From contig CAJTDE010000011.1 in assembly GCA_910574835.1 (NCBI GenBank), positions 1-64,000 on the forward strand: a stretch of 64,000 nt of DNA, given 5' to 3'. This stretch comes from Clostridia bacterium (GTDB lineage Bacteria > Bacillota > Clostridia > Lachnospirales > Lachnospiraceae). Shown piece after piece: positions 25,559 to 35,910 of the stretch. The first letter of the stretch is position 1, and each line of letters starts with the position of its first letter. The position numbers and the translations under genes are program-made. The notes beneath the pieces are model-generated. The model was not told the origin of the DNA, searched no databases, and was given only the letters and a program-made list of their open reading frames with translations.

Positions 25559-25910
25559 TCTCCGCTCCCTTTCGTTCTCTCCACTCTAAAAAAACAAGAG
25601 CAGTCGTAAACGCCAAAACAGTTGCCGCAAAACTTAAGGCAAAAGAAACAGGAACAGCTTCCGCAGCGCCATAAATAAAGGTACAGACAAACATAAAAGG
25701 AACAAGCAAAATCATTTCCGACATAAATGCAAAAGTAGCAGCTTTTTGAATATTAAGCCGGAAAAATTCATCCGGTATTACCCGGAAATATCGAAAATAA
25801 TAGGCAAATCCAAAAAAGCCATATAAATCTTTATTCTCTGTCCGCCACCCCAAAATCGCTATCAATGCCAACAGAGATAAAAATCCTAAGTAATTAATCC
25901 TATGTTTCAT
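25551..25910 (-). CDS. DUF3796-like small membrane protein
   Basis: 119 residues from ATG with GGAGGAAG site. Three to four hydrophobic segments and the sequence NKDLYGFFGFAYYFRYFRVIPDEFF resembling DUF3796 proteins, which commonly accompany XRE regulators of this size. Function unknown. First gene of the two-gene operon. Confidence 0.82.
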   Translation of the reverse strand: MKHRINYLGFLSLLALIAILGWRTENKDLYGFFGFAYYFRYFRVIPDEFFRLNIQKAATFAFMSEMILLVPFMFVCTFIYGAAEAVPVSFALSFAATVLAFTTALVFLEWRERKGAEND

Positions 25911-25928
25911 AAACTTCCTCCTTACATA

Positions 25929-25985
25929 TGTGGTGTATTTCACTCTTTTTGTTATAAATATACCACACGCAATAGTAAAAGTCAA
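25929..25985 (-). promoter_or_regulatory. Promoter and inverted-repeat operator of the DUF3796-XRE pair
   Basis: TTGACT (25980-25985), 17-base spacer, TATATT (25957-25962). An inverted repeat TGTGGTGTATTT/AAATATACCACA (25929-25967, 11 of 12 positions matching) covers the -10 region and transcript start, typical of autoregulation. Confidence 0.65.
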
Positions 25986-26177
25986 ACTATATGGTAAACT
26001 ATATTAAAAAAGGCCATTCTCATTATCCTTTCCCCCCACATGAACATTCCCTTCCATGATATCACAAAACAAGCCGGCAGACGCTTCCGATATCTAATAT
26101 CCCATTTCATCATACCCCGCCTCCAAAAGTCCACAACCCCAAACGCAAAACCTAACACCCACCACCTCCAACCCCAG

Positions 26178-26397
26178 GCGCTGCCGCTGTGTAAGCCGGA
26201 AGGCTTTTCCTATATCCAGTGTCCGGCTGTTCGCGTACATCCTGTCTGAAATTGGCGAACTAACGCCCAACACCTCCAATCAGGCGCAGCCTGTCACACC
26301 AAAAAAGCGTTAGTCCGACAAGAGCAGACAGGATGTACGCGAACCGTCCGAACACAGGATATGGAAAAGTCTTCCGGCTTACGCTGCGGCAGCCGCC
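26178..26397. repeat. Repeat C1 (large bulged palindrome)
   Basis: 220-bp imperfect palindrome. From outside inward: CTGCCGC/GCGGCAG, GTAAGCCGGAAG/CTTCCGGCTTAC, the core GTTCGCGTACAT/ATGTACGCGAAC with CTGTCTG/CAGACAG, then ACTAACGC/GCGTTAGT. The core is shared with C2, but outer and inner arms are not. The flanking parts of the 25986-26601 gap hold no gene. Confidence 0.85.
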
Positions 26398-26520
26398 GTC
26401 CCCCCCTCTGTGACAATTCACATCTTTTGTTACAAATGCCAACCTCAAGCCCCCCATACCGGAATCCCCCCATCATATTGCATTTCCCACCCCAACCTGA
26501 TACGATAATTTCACCACAAG

Positions 26521-26556
26521 ATATCATTCATGTACATCATCCCGGGAGAATGATAT
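26521..26556 (+). promoter_or_regulatory. Inverted repeat upstream of the PTS gene
   Basis: ATATCATTC/GAATGATAT with 18 bases between, 46 bp before the start codon. A possible operator for the RpiR proteins encoded downstream, or a leader hairpin. Confidence 0.45.
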
Positions 26557-26601
26557 TAGGCAAAAGCACCAAAACAAAAAAAGAAGGGAAGTGTTGTAAC
26601 A

Positions 26602-28719
26602 ATGATGCAAAAGATCCAAAAGTTCGGCGGCGCCATGTTCACCCCGGTACTATTGTTCTCCTTTGCAGGTATCATGGTCGGAATCGGCACTCTGCGCACC
26701 ACGGAAGCAGTTCTCGGCTCCTTAGCCGCCCCGACCAGCATGTGGTATTTAATCTGGAATGTGATTCTCCAAGGCGCCTGGTGTGTATTTAACCAATTGC
26801 CGCTCCTGTTCGTAATCGGACTCCCCATCGGCCTTGCCAAAAAGCAGGCGGCCCGCTGCTGTATGGAAGCTCTGGTACTATACCTTACCTTCCATTATTT
26901 CTTAAGCACCATCCTCTCCCAGTGGGGAAATGTATTCGGCGTAGACTTCGCCGCAGAGGTTGGAGGCACCAGCGGCCTTGCCATGATTGCCAATATCAAG
27001 ACTCTGGACATGGGTATGTTCGGCGCCCTCCTGGTATCCGGCATTGTAATCTGGCTACATAACAAGTACTTTGACACAGAGCTGCCCGAATGGCTCGGCT
27101 CCTTTAACGGCTCCACCTTCATCTTTATGATTGGCTTCTTCGTGATGCTTCCGGCTGCGCTGGCATCCGCCCTTATCTGGCCGAACATTCAGCGTGGAAT
27201 GCAGCTTTTCCAGGACTTTGTTATGAACGGAGGAGCAGCCGGCGTGTGGGTATTCATCCTCCTGGAGCGTTTGCTTATCCCCTTCGGCCTGCACCATATT
27301 CTGTACAGCCCGTTTTATTATGATAACCTGGTATGTCCCGGCGGTATCTACTCCTACTGGGCTACACAGCTTCCCACACTGGCAGCCTCCACGGCATCCT
27401 TAAAGAGCTTATGTCCTGAGGCCGCATTTACCGCAACAGGCTTTTCCAAGCTCTTCGGATGTCCGGGTATCGCCCTTGCCTTCTACTCCACCGCAAAGCC
27501 GGAGAAGAAGAAGCAGCTCAAAGGACTTCTCGTTCCCATCGTGCTGACAGCCATTGTCTGCGGTGTTACGGAGCCTATTGAGTTTACCTTCCTGTTTATG
27601 GCGCCGGTTCTCTTCGTAGTCCATGCCATACTGGCAGCCTGCCTGTCCACTACCATGAATCTGTTCGGCATCGTAGGCGTATTTTCCGGCGGACTGATTG
27701 AGATGAGTTCCCTGAACTTCATCCCCCTGATGACAGCTCACTGGAAGCAATACCTGCTTCTTCTGGTCATCGGTCTAATCTATACGGGCATCTGGTTTGT
27801 GGTATTCCGGTTCCTGATTGTCAAGTTCAACTTTAAGACACCGGGACGTGAGGATACGGATGAAACGAAATTCTACTCCAAAGCGGAGTTCCGTGCAAAG
27901 CAGGCCGGCGGCACGGAAATGGACAAAAAGACTATGCTGGCCGCTCTTATCCTGGAGGGCCTTGGCGGCGCCGACAACATTGTGGACGTGACCAACTGTG
28001 CAACCCGCCTCCGTGTCAATGTCAAGGACGAGACGCTTGTAAAGGACGACGCTTACTTTAAGGGCGTCGGTACACACGGCATTTCCAAAAACGGCAAGTC
28101 CATGCAGGTCATTGTAGGCATGACCGTAGCAAGTGTCCGTGAAAGATTTGAAACCATTCTGGCCAATCCTTCCGCTTATGCGCTGGATATGGCAGAACCG
28201 GGAAATCAGCAGGAAGCTTCCGGCCAGACCGAAAAAGCTGTTGCAGATGAAGCAAATCTGACTTTGCATGAGCTTAAGGCCGTAGCGGACGGCGTGGCTA
28301 TTCCGGTCAGCGACGTACCCGATGACGTATTTGCCTCCAAAGCTCTTGGCGACGGTGTGGCTGTGATTGTGACGGACGGCAAGGTTTATGCCCCGGCCGA
28401 CGGCAAGATTTCCATGATTGCGGAGACACTTCACGCCTTCGGCATCACCACGGCGGACGGACTGGAGCTTCTGGTTCACATCGGCATCAACACCGTGGAG
28501 TTAGGCGGCGAAGGCTTTACCCCCAAGGTAAAAGAAGGGGACGAGGTAAAGGCCGGCCAGCTTCTCTGCGAGGTTGATATGGAACTGATGAAGAAAAAAG
28601 GCTACCCCACTCACACCCCCATCCTTCTGACCAACGGCGACGAGTGCGCAGATGTAAAGCTGATGCCGAATAAGGCTGCCAAGGCCGGAGAAACTACTGT
28701 CATAACCTATCGTAAGTAA
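26602..28719 (+). CDS. Alpha-glucoside-type PTS permease, EIICBA fusion
   Basis: 705 residues. EIIC domain with about ten membrane segments (1-415), EIIB (about 440-530) with the phosphorylated cysteine in VTNCATRLRV (about residue 466), and EIIA (about 560-705) with the histidine in LLVHIGINT (about residue 626). It takes up and phosphorylates a sugar during transport. EIIC features (GCPGIALAFY, TEPIEFTFLF) and the adjacent GH4 6-phospho-alpha-glucosidase point to maltose or another alpha-glucoside. The start has GAAGGGAAG somewhat far upstream (about 13 bases). Confidence 0.93.
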   Translation: MMQKIQKFGGAMFTPVLLFSFAGIMVGIGTLRTTEAVLGSLAAPTSMWYLIWNVILQGAWCVFNQLPLLFVIGLPIGLAKKQAARCCMEALVLYLTFHYFLSTILSQWGNVFGVDFAAEVGGTSGLAMIANIKTLDMGMFGALLVSGIVIWLHNKYFDTELPEWLGSFNGSTFIFMIGFFVMLPAALASALIWPNIQRGMQLFQDFVMNGGAAGVWVFILLERLLIPFGLHHILYSPFYYDNLVCPGGIYSYWATQLPTLAASTASLKSLCPEAAFTATGFSKLFGCPGIALAFYSTAKPEKKKQLKGLLVPIVLTAIVCGVTEPIEFTFLFMAPVLFVVHAILAACLSTTMNLFGIVGVFSGGLIEMSSLNFIPLMTAHWKQYLLLLVIGLIYTGIWFVVFRFLIVKFNFKTPGREDTDETKFYSKAEFRAKQAGGTEMDKKTMLAALILEGLGGADNIVDVTNCATRLRVNVKDETLVKDDAYFKGVGTHGISKNGKSMQVIVGMTVASVRERFETILANPSAYALDMAEPGNQQEASGQTEKAVADEANLTLHELKAVADGVAIPVSDVPDDVFASKALGDGVAVIVTDGKVYAPADGKISMIAETLHAFGITTADGLELLVHIGINTVELGGEGFTPKVKEGDEVKAGQLLCEVDMELMKKKGYPTHTPILLTNGDECADVKLMPNKAAKAGETTVITYRK

Positions 28720-28736
28720 TATTTAATACCCATAAA

Positions 28737-30194
<1,458 letters not shown>

Positions 30195-30230
30195 CTCTTT
30201 TTTCAAAATTAATGTTATAGGCAAGACAAC

Positions 30231-30268
30231 CCGGATGCCGTAAAAGGAACTCTTTTACGGCATCCGGG
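30231..30268 (+). terminator. Strong intercistronic hairpin
   Basis: CCGGATGCCGTAAAAG/CTTTTACGGCATCCGG, a 16-bp perfect stem with a short loop. No U-tract follows, so it may be a partial terminator or mRNA-stabilising hairpin after the GH4 gene. Confidence 0.55.
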
Positions 30269-30352
30269 CCAAATAGATAGACGGAATAGATATGCAGGCA
30301 AGCCCCTTGGCTCATTACCTGCAGGAATAAAAACCGGGAAGGAGATTCAAAC

Positions 30353-30847
30353 ATGAACGCAGCACAGATATATGCCCCCACGGACTATCACAAATATGAT
30401 AAATGGTTTACCATCGCAAAGGTACTTCTCGTACTGGCGCCGTTCGTTGCACTTGCTTACCTAAATCTGTTTACCATGAGCAGCAACATTACTCTGATGC
30501 TCCAACAGAATCCCCAGATTACGCTGACCTTCCTGGTAGCTATGGCAGGACCCTTTACCGCTTATCTCCTGAGCTTTGCACAAAAGCACTACTATGAAGG
30601 GGACGCCGCCTATATGATGTCTTACCTGTCTTTGCTTTTGGCGGCCGAGCTGCTGCTTCGCAACGGAATGTACATCTTCATTGTCGCCTGCCTGATGTTT
30701 CTGGTATACCGGCAGACAGGAATGTCGCCTTTCACAGCACTGGGTAAGAAATGGAAAGAGCACTTCTTCCGGGAGCTCTCCGGCTGTATCGTACTCATTG
30801 TGTTCGGCATATTTTGTCTGTTCGTTTCTCTCCGTCTTGGCATGTAA
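30353..30847 (+). CDS. Membrane protein of unknown function in the PTS locus
   Basis: 164 residues, four to five hydrophobic segments, start MNAAQIYAPTDYHKYDKW with a GGGAAGGAG site. I recognise no family. It sits between the phosphoglucosidase and the two RpiR regulators, so it probably belongs to alpha-glucoside use or its regulation. Confidence 0.8.
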   Translation: MNAAQIYAPTDYHKYDKWFTIAKVLLVLAPFVALAYLNLFTMSSNITLMLQQNPQITLTFLVAMAGPFTAYLLSFAQKHYYEGDAAYMMSYLSLLLAAELLLRNGMYIFIVACLMFLVYRQTGMSPFTALGKKWKEHFFRELSGCIVLIVFGIFCLFVSLRLGM

Positions 30848-30940
30848 GGACGATAACATCTTTGTTTTTGAAAGCGTAAAACTATGTAAGGCACATTCAT
30901 CCTGCCCGTAATCCTGAAAAGTCCGCCTGTTGCGAAAGGG

Positions 30941-31015
30941 TATACCAAAAAACCGGAGATATTTGGTATATTTTTTCGGAATAGGTGGACTTTACCAAAA
31001 AATTTATGCTATGAT
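30941..31015 (+). promoter_or_regulatory. Promoter and palindrome of the RpiR pair
   Basis: Inverted repeat TATACCAAA/TTTGGTATA (30941-30970), followed by TGGACT (30986-30991), an 18-base spacer and TATGAT (31010-31015). The palindrome is a likely RpiR binding site. Confidence 0.55.
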
Positions 31016-31048
31016 ATTCTCATAAAAAGGCAGGGGGAGAATATCATT

Positions 31049-31816
31049 ATGAGTCTTGAAGCGCTTGTAAATGAAAAGTATAAAGCTTTCAGCGAAAGCG
31101 ACCGGGCGGTCTGGAAGTATCTTTCCGAACACCGGGCGGAATGTGAAAACATTGCCATCAAAAAGCTTGCCCAGAAGTGCTGCGTCTCCCACTCTGCCGT
31201 GATGCGCTTTGCCCAAAGATTAGGCTTCCAGGGCTTTGCGGAGCTTAAACTCTACCTGAAAATGGATGGACAGAAGATGCGGCCTCACAGCGAACTCAAG
31301 TACATCTGCTCTCTCTACCAGAAGGTTATGGACAGCATGTGCGAAAAGAACTGCGATCCCATTTTTGATGCTATGGGCACAGCCAGACAGCTCTATATCT
31401 TTGGGGAGGGCATGGTTCAGGCTTCCATCAAAAAGGAATTTAAACGTATCTTTATGAGCGCCGGCCACATGTTTTATGACGTTCCAAGCGGCGAGGAAAT
31501 CTACAATCTCCTCCACCTTATCGGAAGCAATGATTTCTGCATCCTAGTTTCCGTATCCGGCCAGAACAAAAAGATGGTGGAGACTGCCGAAAAGCTCCGC
31601 ATCGCCGGAGTTACCCTTATGTCCATCACCAAAAACCGTGAAAATACATTGTCCCATTTATGTGATTTTAATCTGTATGTGGACGAAAGCAGCCTGTTTG
31701 AAACGCCCACGCACTGGCAGTATGAGTCCACAACGGCCTATTTTATTCTCATCGACATTCTGTTCTTCAAATATCTGGAGTATCATCAGCGAAAGGAGGC
31801 TGACCATGAGGCTTGA
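31049..31816 (+). CDS. MurR/RpiR-family transcriptional regulator (first copy)
   Basis: 255 residues. N-terminal RpiR helix-turn-helix (about 1-75, IKKLAQKCCVSHSAVMRFAQRLGFQGFAELK), then a SIS domain (about 105-235) with the typical sugar-phosphate binding SVSGQNKKMVETAEKLR segment. Probably senses a phosphorylated alpha-glucoside and controls the PTS operon. Its 3' end overlaps the second copy by 11 bp. Confidence 0.93.
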   Translation: MSLEALVNEKYKAFSESDRAVWKYLSEHRAECENIAIKKLAQKCCVSHSAVMRFAQRLGFQGFAELKLYLKMDGQKMRPHSELKYICSLYQKVMDSMCEKNCDPIFDAMGTARQLYIFGEGMVQASIKKEFKRIFMSAGHMFYDVPSGEEIYNLLHLIGSNDFCILVSVSGQNKKMVETAEKLRIAGVTLMSITKNRENTLSHLCDFNLYVDESSLFETPTHWQYESTTAYFILIDILFFKYLEYHQRKEADHEA

Positions 31817-32585
31817 TGACTTGGTACAGGAGCATTACGAACACATGAGCGCCAGTGACCGCCGCGTCTGGCAGTATATTTGCCGCCACAAAGAAGAATG
31901 CAGAAAAATGACCCTTCATGAGCTTGCGGATGCCTGCGAGGTTTCCCATACCACGGTATCCCGCTTCCTGCAGCTTATTGGCATGGACGGATACAATGAA
32001 TTTAAAGCATTTCTCAAATGGGACAGCTTTCGTCCGCCTGTATTTAACGAGCGCAGCATTGAGGAAAACAGCTTCAATCTCAACCGGACCATTTCCTCCA
32101 TTCAGCAGGCCGACTGCTCGGAATTATTTTACCGGATGGAGCATGCCCGGGGGATTTACGCCTATGGAAGCGGCGCTGTCCAAAAATCTGCGGCAAAGGC
32201 TATGAAAGGCTATCTGCTTTTGGCAAAAAAGCTGCTTCATGTGATTGAGGGCGCCGAAGAACGCATTATGGCCATGCAGCAGATGTCCGAGGGCGACGTT
32301 GTATTTCTCTTCTCCCTGTCCGGAAACAATCCGACCATGAACGAATATGCCCGGAAGCTGAAAGACAGAGGCATGTACCTGACGGCCATCTGCCAGGACG
32401 GAGCGAACGAGCTGTCCAAGCTGTGCCACTTCTGTCTTCCGTTTTTTACACAGAAAATCGACATCGATTCACACGGGCTTTCCTTCCACAGCTCCGCCGG
32501 TATGCTTCTTATTGCGGAAATCCTGATGCTGAAATATACGGCTTATCAGACGGCGCGGCATCGGGGGGAGTTTTCTTTATTATAA
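31806..32585 (+). CDS. MurR/RpiR-family transcriptional regulator (second copy)
   Basis: 259 residues, start at the ATG after GAAAGGAGGCTGACC. Same architecture as the first copy: helix-turn-helix (MTLHELADACEVSHTTVSRFLQ) and SIS domain with FSLSGNNPTMNEYARKLKDRG. Both copies open with a similar sequence (DLVQEHYEHMSASDRRVWQY versus ALVNEKYKAFSESDRAVWKY), so they are tandem paralogues now clearly diverged. Overlap suggests coupled synthesis and perhaps a heteromer. Confidence 0.93.
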   Translation: MRLDDLVQEHYEHMSASDRRVWQYICRHKEECRKMTLHELADACEVSHTTVSRFLQLIGMDGYNEFKAFLKWDSFRPPVFNERSIEENSFNLNRTISSIQQADCSELFYRMEHARGIYAYGSGAVQKSAAKAMKGYLLLAKKLLHVIEGAEERIMAMQQMSEGDVVFLFSLSGNNPTMNEYARKLKDRGMYLTAICQDGANELSKLCHFCLPFFTQKIDIDSHGLSFHSSAGMLLIAEILMLKYTAYQTARHRGEFSLL

Positions 32586-32704
32586 TTCATCAGATAATTA
32601 TGATCCCGAATGGCTTTTCCCCTGGCTTCATACTCCAGGCGCTTCAAGTCATCCGCACTGATTTCTGTCAGTTTTTCATACGCTTTCTCAATATAGAAGC
32701 TCCG
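32586..32704 (-). pseudogene. Remnant of a PD-(D/E)XK (Rpn-type) transposase/nuclease, C-terminal end
   Basis: On the minus strand, directly after the binding-protein gene, about 40 codons encode YIEKAYEKLTEISADDLKRL and then YEARGKAIRDHNYLM. This resembles the conserved C-terminal tail of Rpn-family recombination-promoting nucleases. No start or catalytic part is present; upstream in this frame is only the shadow of the neighbouring gene. A relic of a mobile element is the simplest reading. Confidence 0.5.
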
Positions 32705-32735
32705 GCCCGCCGGATGTTTCGGAACCGTCCGCCCC

Positions 32736-33761
32736 CTAATACGTCCGCGATTCCAAAATCCCCTCCAAATCCATAAAAGCATCAAAACACTTCTCCTCCA
32801 CATACTGAACCCGATCCACATCCTCCCCTCTCTCCAATTTCTGAATAATCTCCTCCACCATAGGCCCAAGAAGCGGATTGCACTCCACATCCATATTGAG
32901 TTCCCCCCGCTGCATGGCCTCAAAAGCAGATTTGGCCGCATCAAAAGAAATAAGAATCATATCCCCGTCAGGTCCGCAGGTTTTCCCTGCATCCTGAATC
33001 GCCTCAATCGCCCCAAAGGCCATATTATCGTTCTCACATACCACCACATCAATATCCTCGTACGTGTCGAGGAAATACTCCATCACCTCGCGCCCCTTTG
33101 TAAGCGTGAAGTCCCCGGACATCCGCTCCAGCATATTCCAGTTGCCCTGGGCCGCAAGGATCTCATCAAAGCCCTCGGTCCGCCCAATCTGCGCCGACGA
33201 ACCCAATGTCCCCTGAAGGGTAACAATCCGAATCTCATCGCTGCCCCTTCCCTGATCCTCCAGATAATCTCTGAGCCACCGCCCGGCAATCCGCCCCTCT
33301 TCCTCAAAATCACTCCCTACCCAGCAGGTATAAAGGCTTTCATCCTCCACAACCACCAGACGATCCGAGAGAATCACCGGAATCCCAGCCGCCTTAGCCT
33401 CCTGGAGCACCGCATCCCAGCCCGTCTCCACAATGGGATCCAGAATGATATAATCCACCTCCTGGAGAATAAAATTCCGAATGGCCTTAATCTGGTTCTC
33501 CTGCTTCTGCTGTCCGTCCTCAAAAAGCAGATAATACCCATTATCCTCCCGGAACGTATCCCGGAAGGATTGGGTATTGGCCAGCCGCCAGTCAGACTCA
33601 GATCCTACTTGGGCAAAACCCACTACAATATAATCATCACTGTCCTCGATTTCATCCTCATACAGCAGGGTATCTTCCGGCTCCTCCTGCTGCTTTGTAC
33701 ATCCGCACAAAGCAGCAGTCAGCGCCAAAAGTCCTATGATCCATGCTCTCCTCATCCTCAT
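32736..33761 (-). CDS. Sugar-binding lipoprotein, second paralogue (YtfQ/RbsB type)
   Basis: 341 residues. Lipobox ALCGCTKQQ, then a periplasmic-binding-protein-like sugar domain (VVGFAQVGSESDWR). Clear paralogue of the protein at 37531-38646: both share QVGxESDWR, IxDPIVxTGWD, IGRTEGF and the NDN.AFGA segment. It comes last in the operon after both permeases. It may serve the same transporter with another ligand, or a sensor role. The start could be either of two ATG codons two residues apart. Confidence 0.88.
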   Translation of the reverse strand: MRMRRAWIIGLLALTAALCGCTKQQEEPEDTLLYEDEIEDSDDYIVVGFAQVGSESDWRLANTQSFRDTFREDNGYYLLFEDGQQKQENQIKAIRNFILQEVDYIILDPIVETGWDAVLQEAKAAGIPVILSDRLVVVEDESLYTCWVGSDFEEEGRIAGRWLRDYLEDQGRGSDEIRIVTLQGTLGSSAQIGRTEGFDEILAAQGNWNMLERMSGDFTLTKGREVMEYFLDTYEDIDVVVCENDNMAFGAIEAIQDAGKTCGPDGDMILISFDAAKSAFEAMQRGELNMDVECNPLLGPMVEEIIQKLERGEDVDRVQYVEEKCFDAFMDLEGILESRTY

Positions 33762-33829
33762 TAGCAGCCCTCATTGACTCCTGTTCGGCCCTATGGGTAC
33801 ACAAACAGAAAATCTTATTGTTGTTTTCT

Positions 33830-34846
33830 CTATTTCTTTGTATCTTTCATCTTGGCAAATACGCTCTGCAATACAATAAAGAAGCACAGAAGTGCAGCCA
33901 CGGCAATGCTCGACCAGGAGCTTAAGAGCTTACCGTTGGTCTTTACCAGCGTAGAAATCGTACCGTTGATCAGCACTCCGAAAAAAGAACCAATCACATT
34001 TCCCACACCGCCGGTCAGAAGTGTTCCGCCGATAACCGCAGAAGCAATGGCATCCATCTCAAGGCCCAGAGCCTGCCGCACGCTTCCCGACATGGTATTC
34101 ATGCAGAAGCAAATGCCGCCCACAGAACACAAGAAGGAGGAAAGCATATACGCCTTAAGCTTTGTCATTTTTACATTCAGGCCCATCATGGTTGCCGACT
34201 GCTCATTGCCCCCCACTGCGTAAAGACTGCGTCCGAACTTGGTATAGCGAAGCATCAGGAATACCGCAACCAGTACCACCAACGCAATAATAACCGGAAG
34301 GCGGATAAAGGGAACCTGCAAAACTCCCTTGCTGTTGGTGTAAGCTCCGAAGGGAATCTCAAACTTCATATTTGCCAGTCCTACAAAAAATTCATTCTGG
34401 CTGATAGATACCTGATCCGTACAGATAACCGCTGTCATGCCCCGGGCAAAGAACATACCGGCCATCGTTACAATAAAGGGCTGAATCTCCAGATAGCCCA
34501 CACAGAAGCCCTGAACCAGACCGAATACCACGCCGATCAGCAAAACCAGCACACAGAGAAGTCCGGCGTTCATGCCCCATTGCTCCATACCTACGGCCAA
34601 AAACATACAGTCCATAGCAACCAGAGAACCTACGGAAATGTCAATGCCGCCTGTCAGCATCACGCAGGTCATGCCACAGGCAATACAAAGAAGCCCTGCA
34701 TTATTAATCAGAATATTCAAAAAGGTCTGCAGATGTGTAAAGCCCTTGGAACTATAAATCACACATCCCACCATATACATAACCACAAAAAGTGCAATCG
34801 TAATCAAAAGCAGCAGGGTATTGCTGTTTATTTTATTCTGTTTCAT
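33830..34846 (-). CDS. Sugar ABC transporter permease (YjfF/RbsC type)
   Basis: 338 residues, eight to ten membrane segments, with the family motifs MLTGGIDISVGS and AVGGNEQSA. Start overlaps the stop of the previous permease by 4 bp (ATGA). With its partner at 34843 it makes a heterodimeric pentose or galactofuranose-type channel. Confidence 0.93.
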   Translation of the reverse strand: MKQNKINSNTLLLLITIALFVVMYMVGCVIYSSKGFTHLQTFLNILINNAGLLCIACGMTCVMLTGGIDISVGSLVAMDCMFLAVGMEQWGMNAGLLCVLVLLIGVVFGLVQGFCVGYLEIQPFIVTMAGMFFARGMTAVICTDQVSISQNEFFVGLANMKFEIPFGAYTNSKGVLQVPFIRLPVIIALVVLVAVFLMLRYTKFGRSLYAVGGNEQSATMMGLNVKMTKLKAYMLSSFLCSVGGICFCMNTMSGSVRQALGLEMDAIASAVIGGTLLTGGVGNVIGSFFGVLINGTISTLVKTNGKLLSSWSSIAVAALLCFFIVLQSVFAKMKDTKK

Positions 34847-35910
34847 GCCGCAGCACCTCCCTTCGCTAACGCTCTCCTGGCAGACAGCCGCTTCATATAA
34901 GCCTTAAAAGGCGGCGCCTGAATAGTTACAATGATAATAACGATAACAGCCTTGTACACCGGCGCCACGTCTGAGGAAACACCCAGTGCATAGAGGGTGG
35001 TGGTAATCGCCTGGATGGTGTAGGCGCCAATAATAGAGCCTGCCAGGTTAAACTTGCCGCCGCCCAGACTGTTGCCCCCGAGCGCCACGGCCAGGATAGC
35101 ATCCAGCTCATAATTAAGGCCGATATTATTGGAATCCGCCGAGCTGATACGGGAAGCCCCTACAATACCGGCGATTCCGGCCGCCAGGCCGCAGACCACA
35201 TAGCATACAAAGATAATTTTTGCGGAGTTCAGTCCTGCAATCCTTGACGCCCTCTTGTTGATGCCGACACTCTGAATATAAAGGCCCAGAGCCGTTTTCT
35301 TAAGAAGAACCATCGTAATAATCACACAGATCGCGGCAATGATAATAGGCGTAGGCATAAATCCGGCATAGCCGCCGAAAAATTTAAAGGAGTCATTCCG
35401 CACATATACAATCAGGTTATTGCAGAGCAGAAGCCCGATAGCCCGCGCCGCGGAAAACAGGATCAGGGTGGCGACCATAGGCTGTACATTCAGATAAGCC
35501 ACCAGAAATCCGTTAAAGGCTCCGCACAGGCACCCCATCAGAACCCCTCCCAAAACGCCAACGAAAAGAGGCACTGCCAGATCGTTTGTGGAGGATACGC
35601 CGTAGCCTGCCAGCAGCATACAGCAAAATGACGCAGCCAGAGACATGACGGAGCCAACGGAAATATCCGTTCCGGCGGAAGCCGATACCACAAGAGTCAT
35701 TCCTACCGCCAATATTGCAATCTCACTGCCCCGGTTTAAAATGTCAATCAGACGTCCATAGAGTACGCCGTTCCGAATGGAAATCGTAAAAAAGTTAAAG
35801 GCAAAATTCCCGGAAGCCGCATCATATACAATATTTACCGCCATCACCAGTACCATACAGAAGATAGGAAGGAATAAGGCCATCCCTGTCACTTTTTTCA
35901 GTTTATTCAT
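34843..35910 (-). CDS. Sugar ABC transporter permease (YtfT/RbsC type)
   Basis: 355 residues from ATG with GGAGG eight bases upstream; an earlier GTG is less likely. Motifs VSASAGTDISVGSV and ALGGNSLGGG mark the RbsC-like family. It overlaps the ATPase gene by 8 bp. The pair of different permeases matches the YtfT/YjfF arrangement of galactofuranose/arabinose importers. Confidence 0.93.
   Translation of the reverse strand: MNKLKKVTGMALFLPIFCMVLVMAVNIVYDAASGNFAFNFFTISIRNGVLYGRLIDILNRGSEIAILAVGMTLVVSASAGTDISVGSVMSLAASFCCMLLAGYGVSSTNDLAVPLFVGVLGGVLMGCLCGAFNGFLVAYLNVQPMVATLILFSAARAIGLLLCNNLIVYVRNDSFKFFGGYAGFMPTPIIIAAICVIITMVLLKKTALGLYIQSVGINKRASRIAGLNSAKIIFVCYVVCGLAAGIAGIVGASRISSADSNNIGLNYELDAILAVALGGNSLGGGKFNLAGSIIGAYTIQAITTTLYALGVSSDVAPVYKAVIVIIIVTIQAPPFKAYMKRLSARRALAKGGAAA

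Noticed and set aside
26178-26397. Short open frames within repeat C1 on the minus strand
   Set aside because: Frames are fragments of a palindrome with no ribosome site and no shared protein with C2.
26094-26792. Known riboswitch upstream of the PTS gene
   Set aside because: No recognisable riboswitch core was found; only repeat C1 and a short inverted repeat are present.
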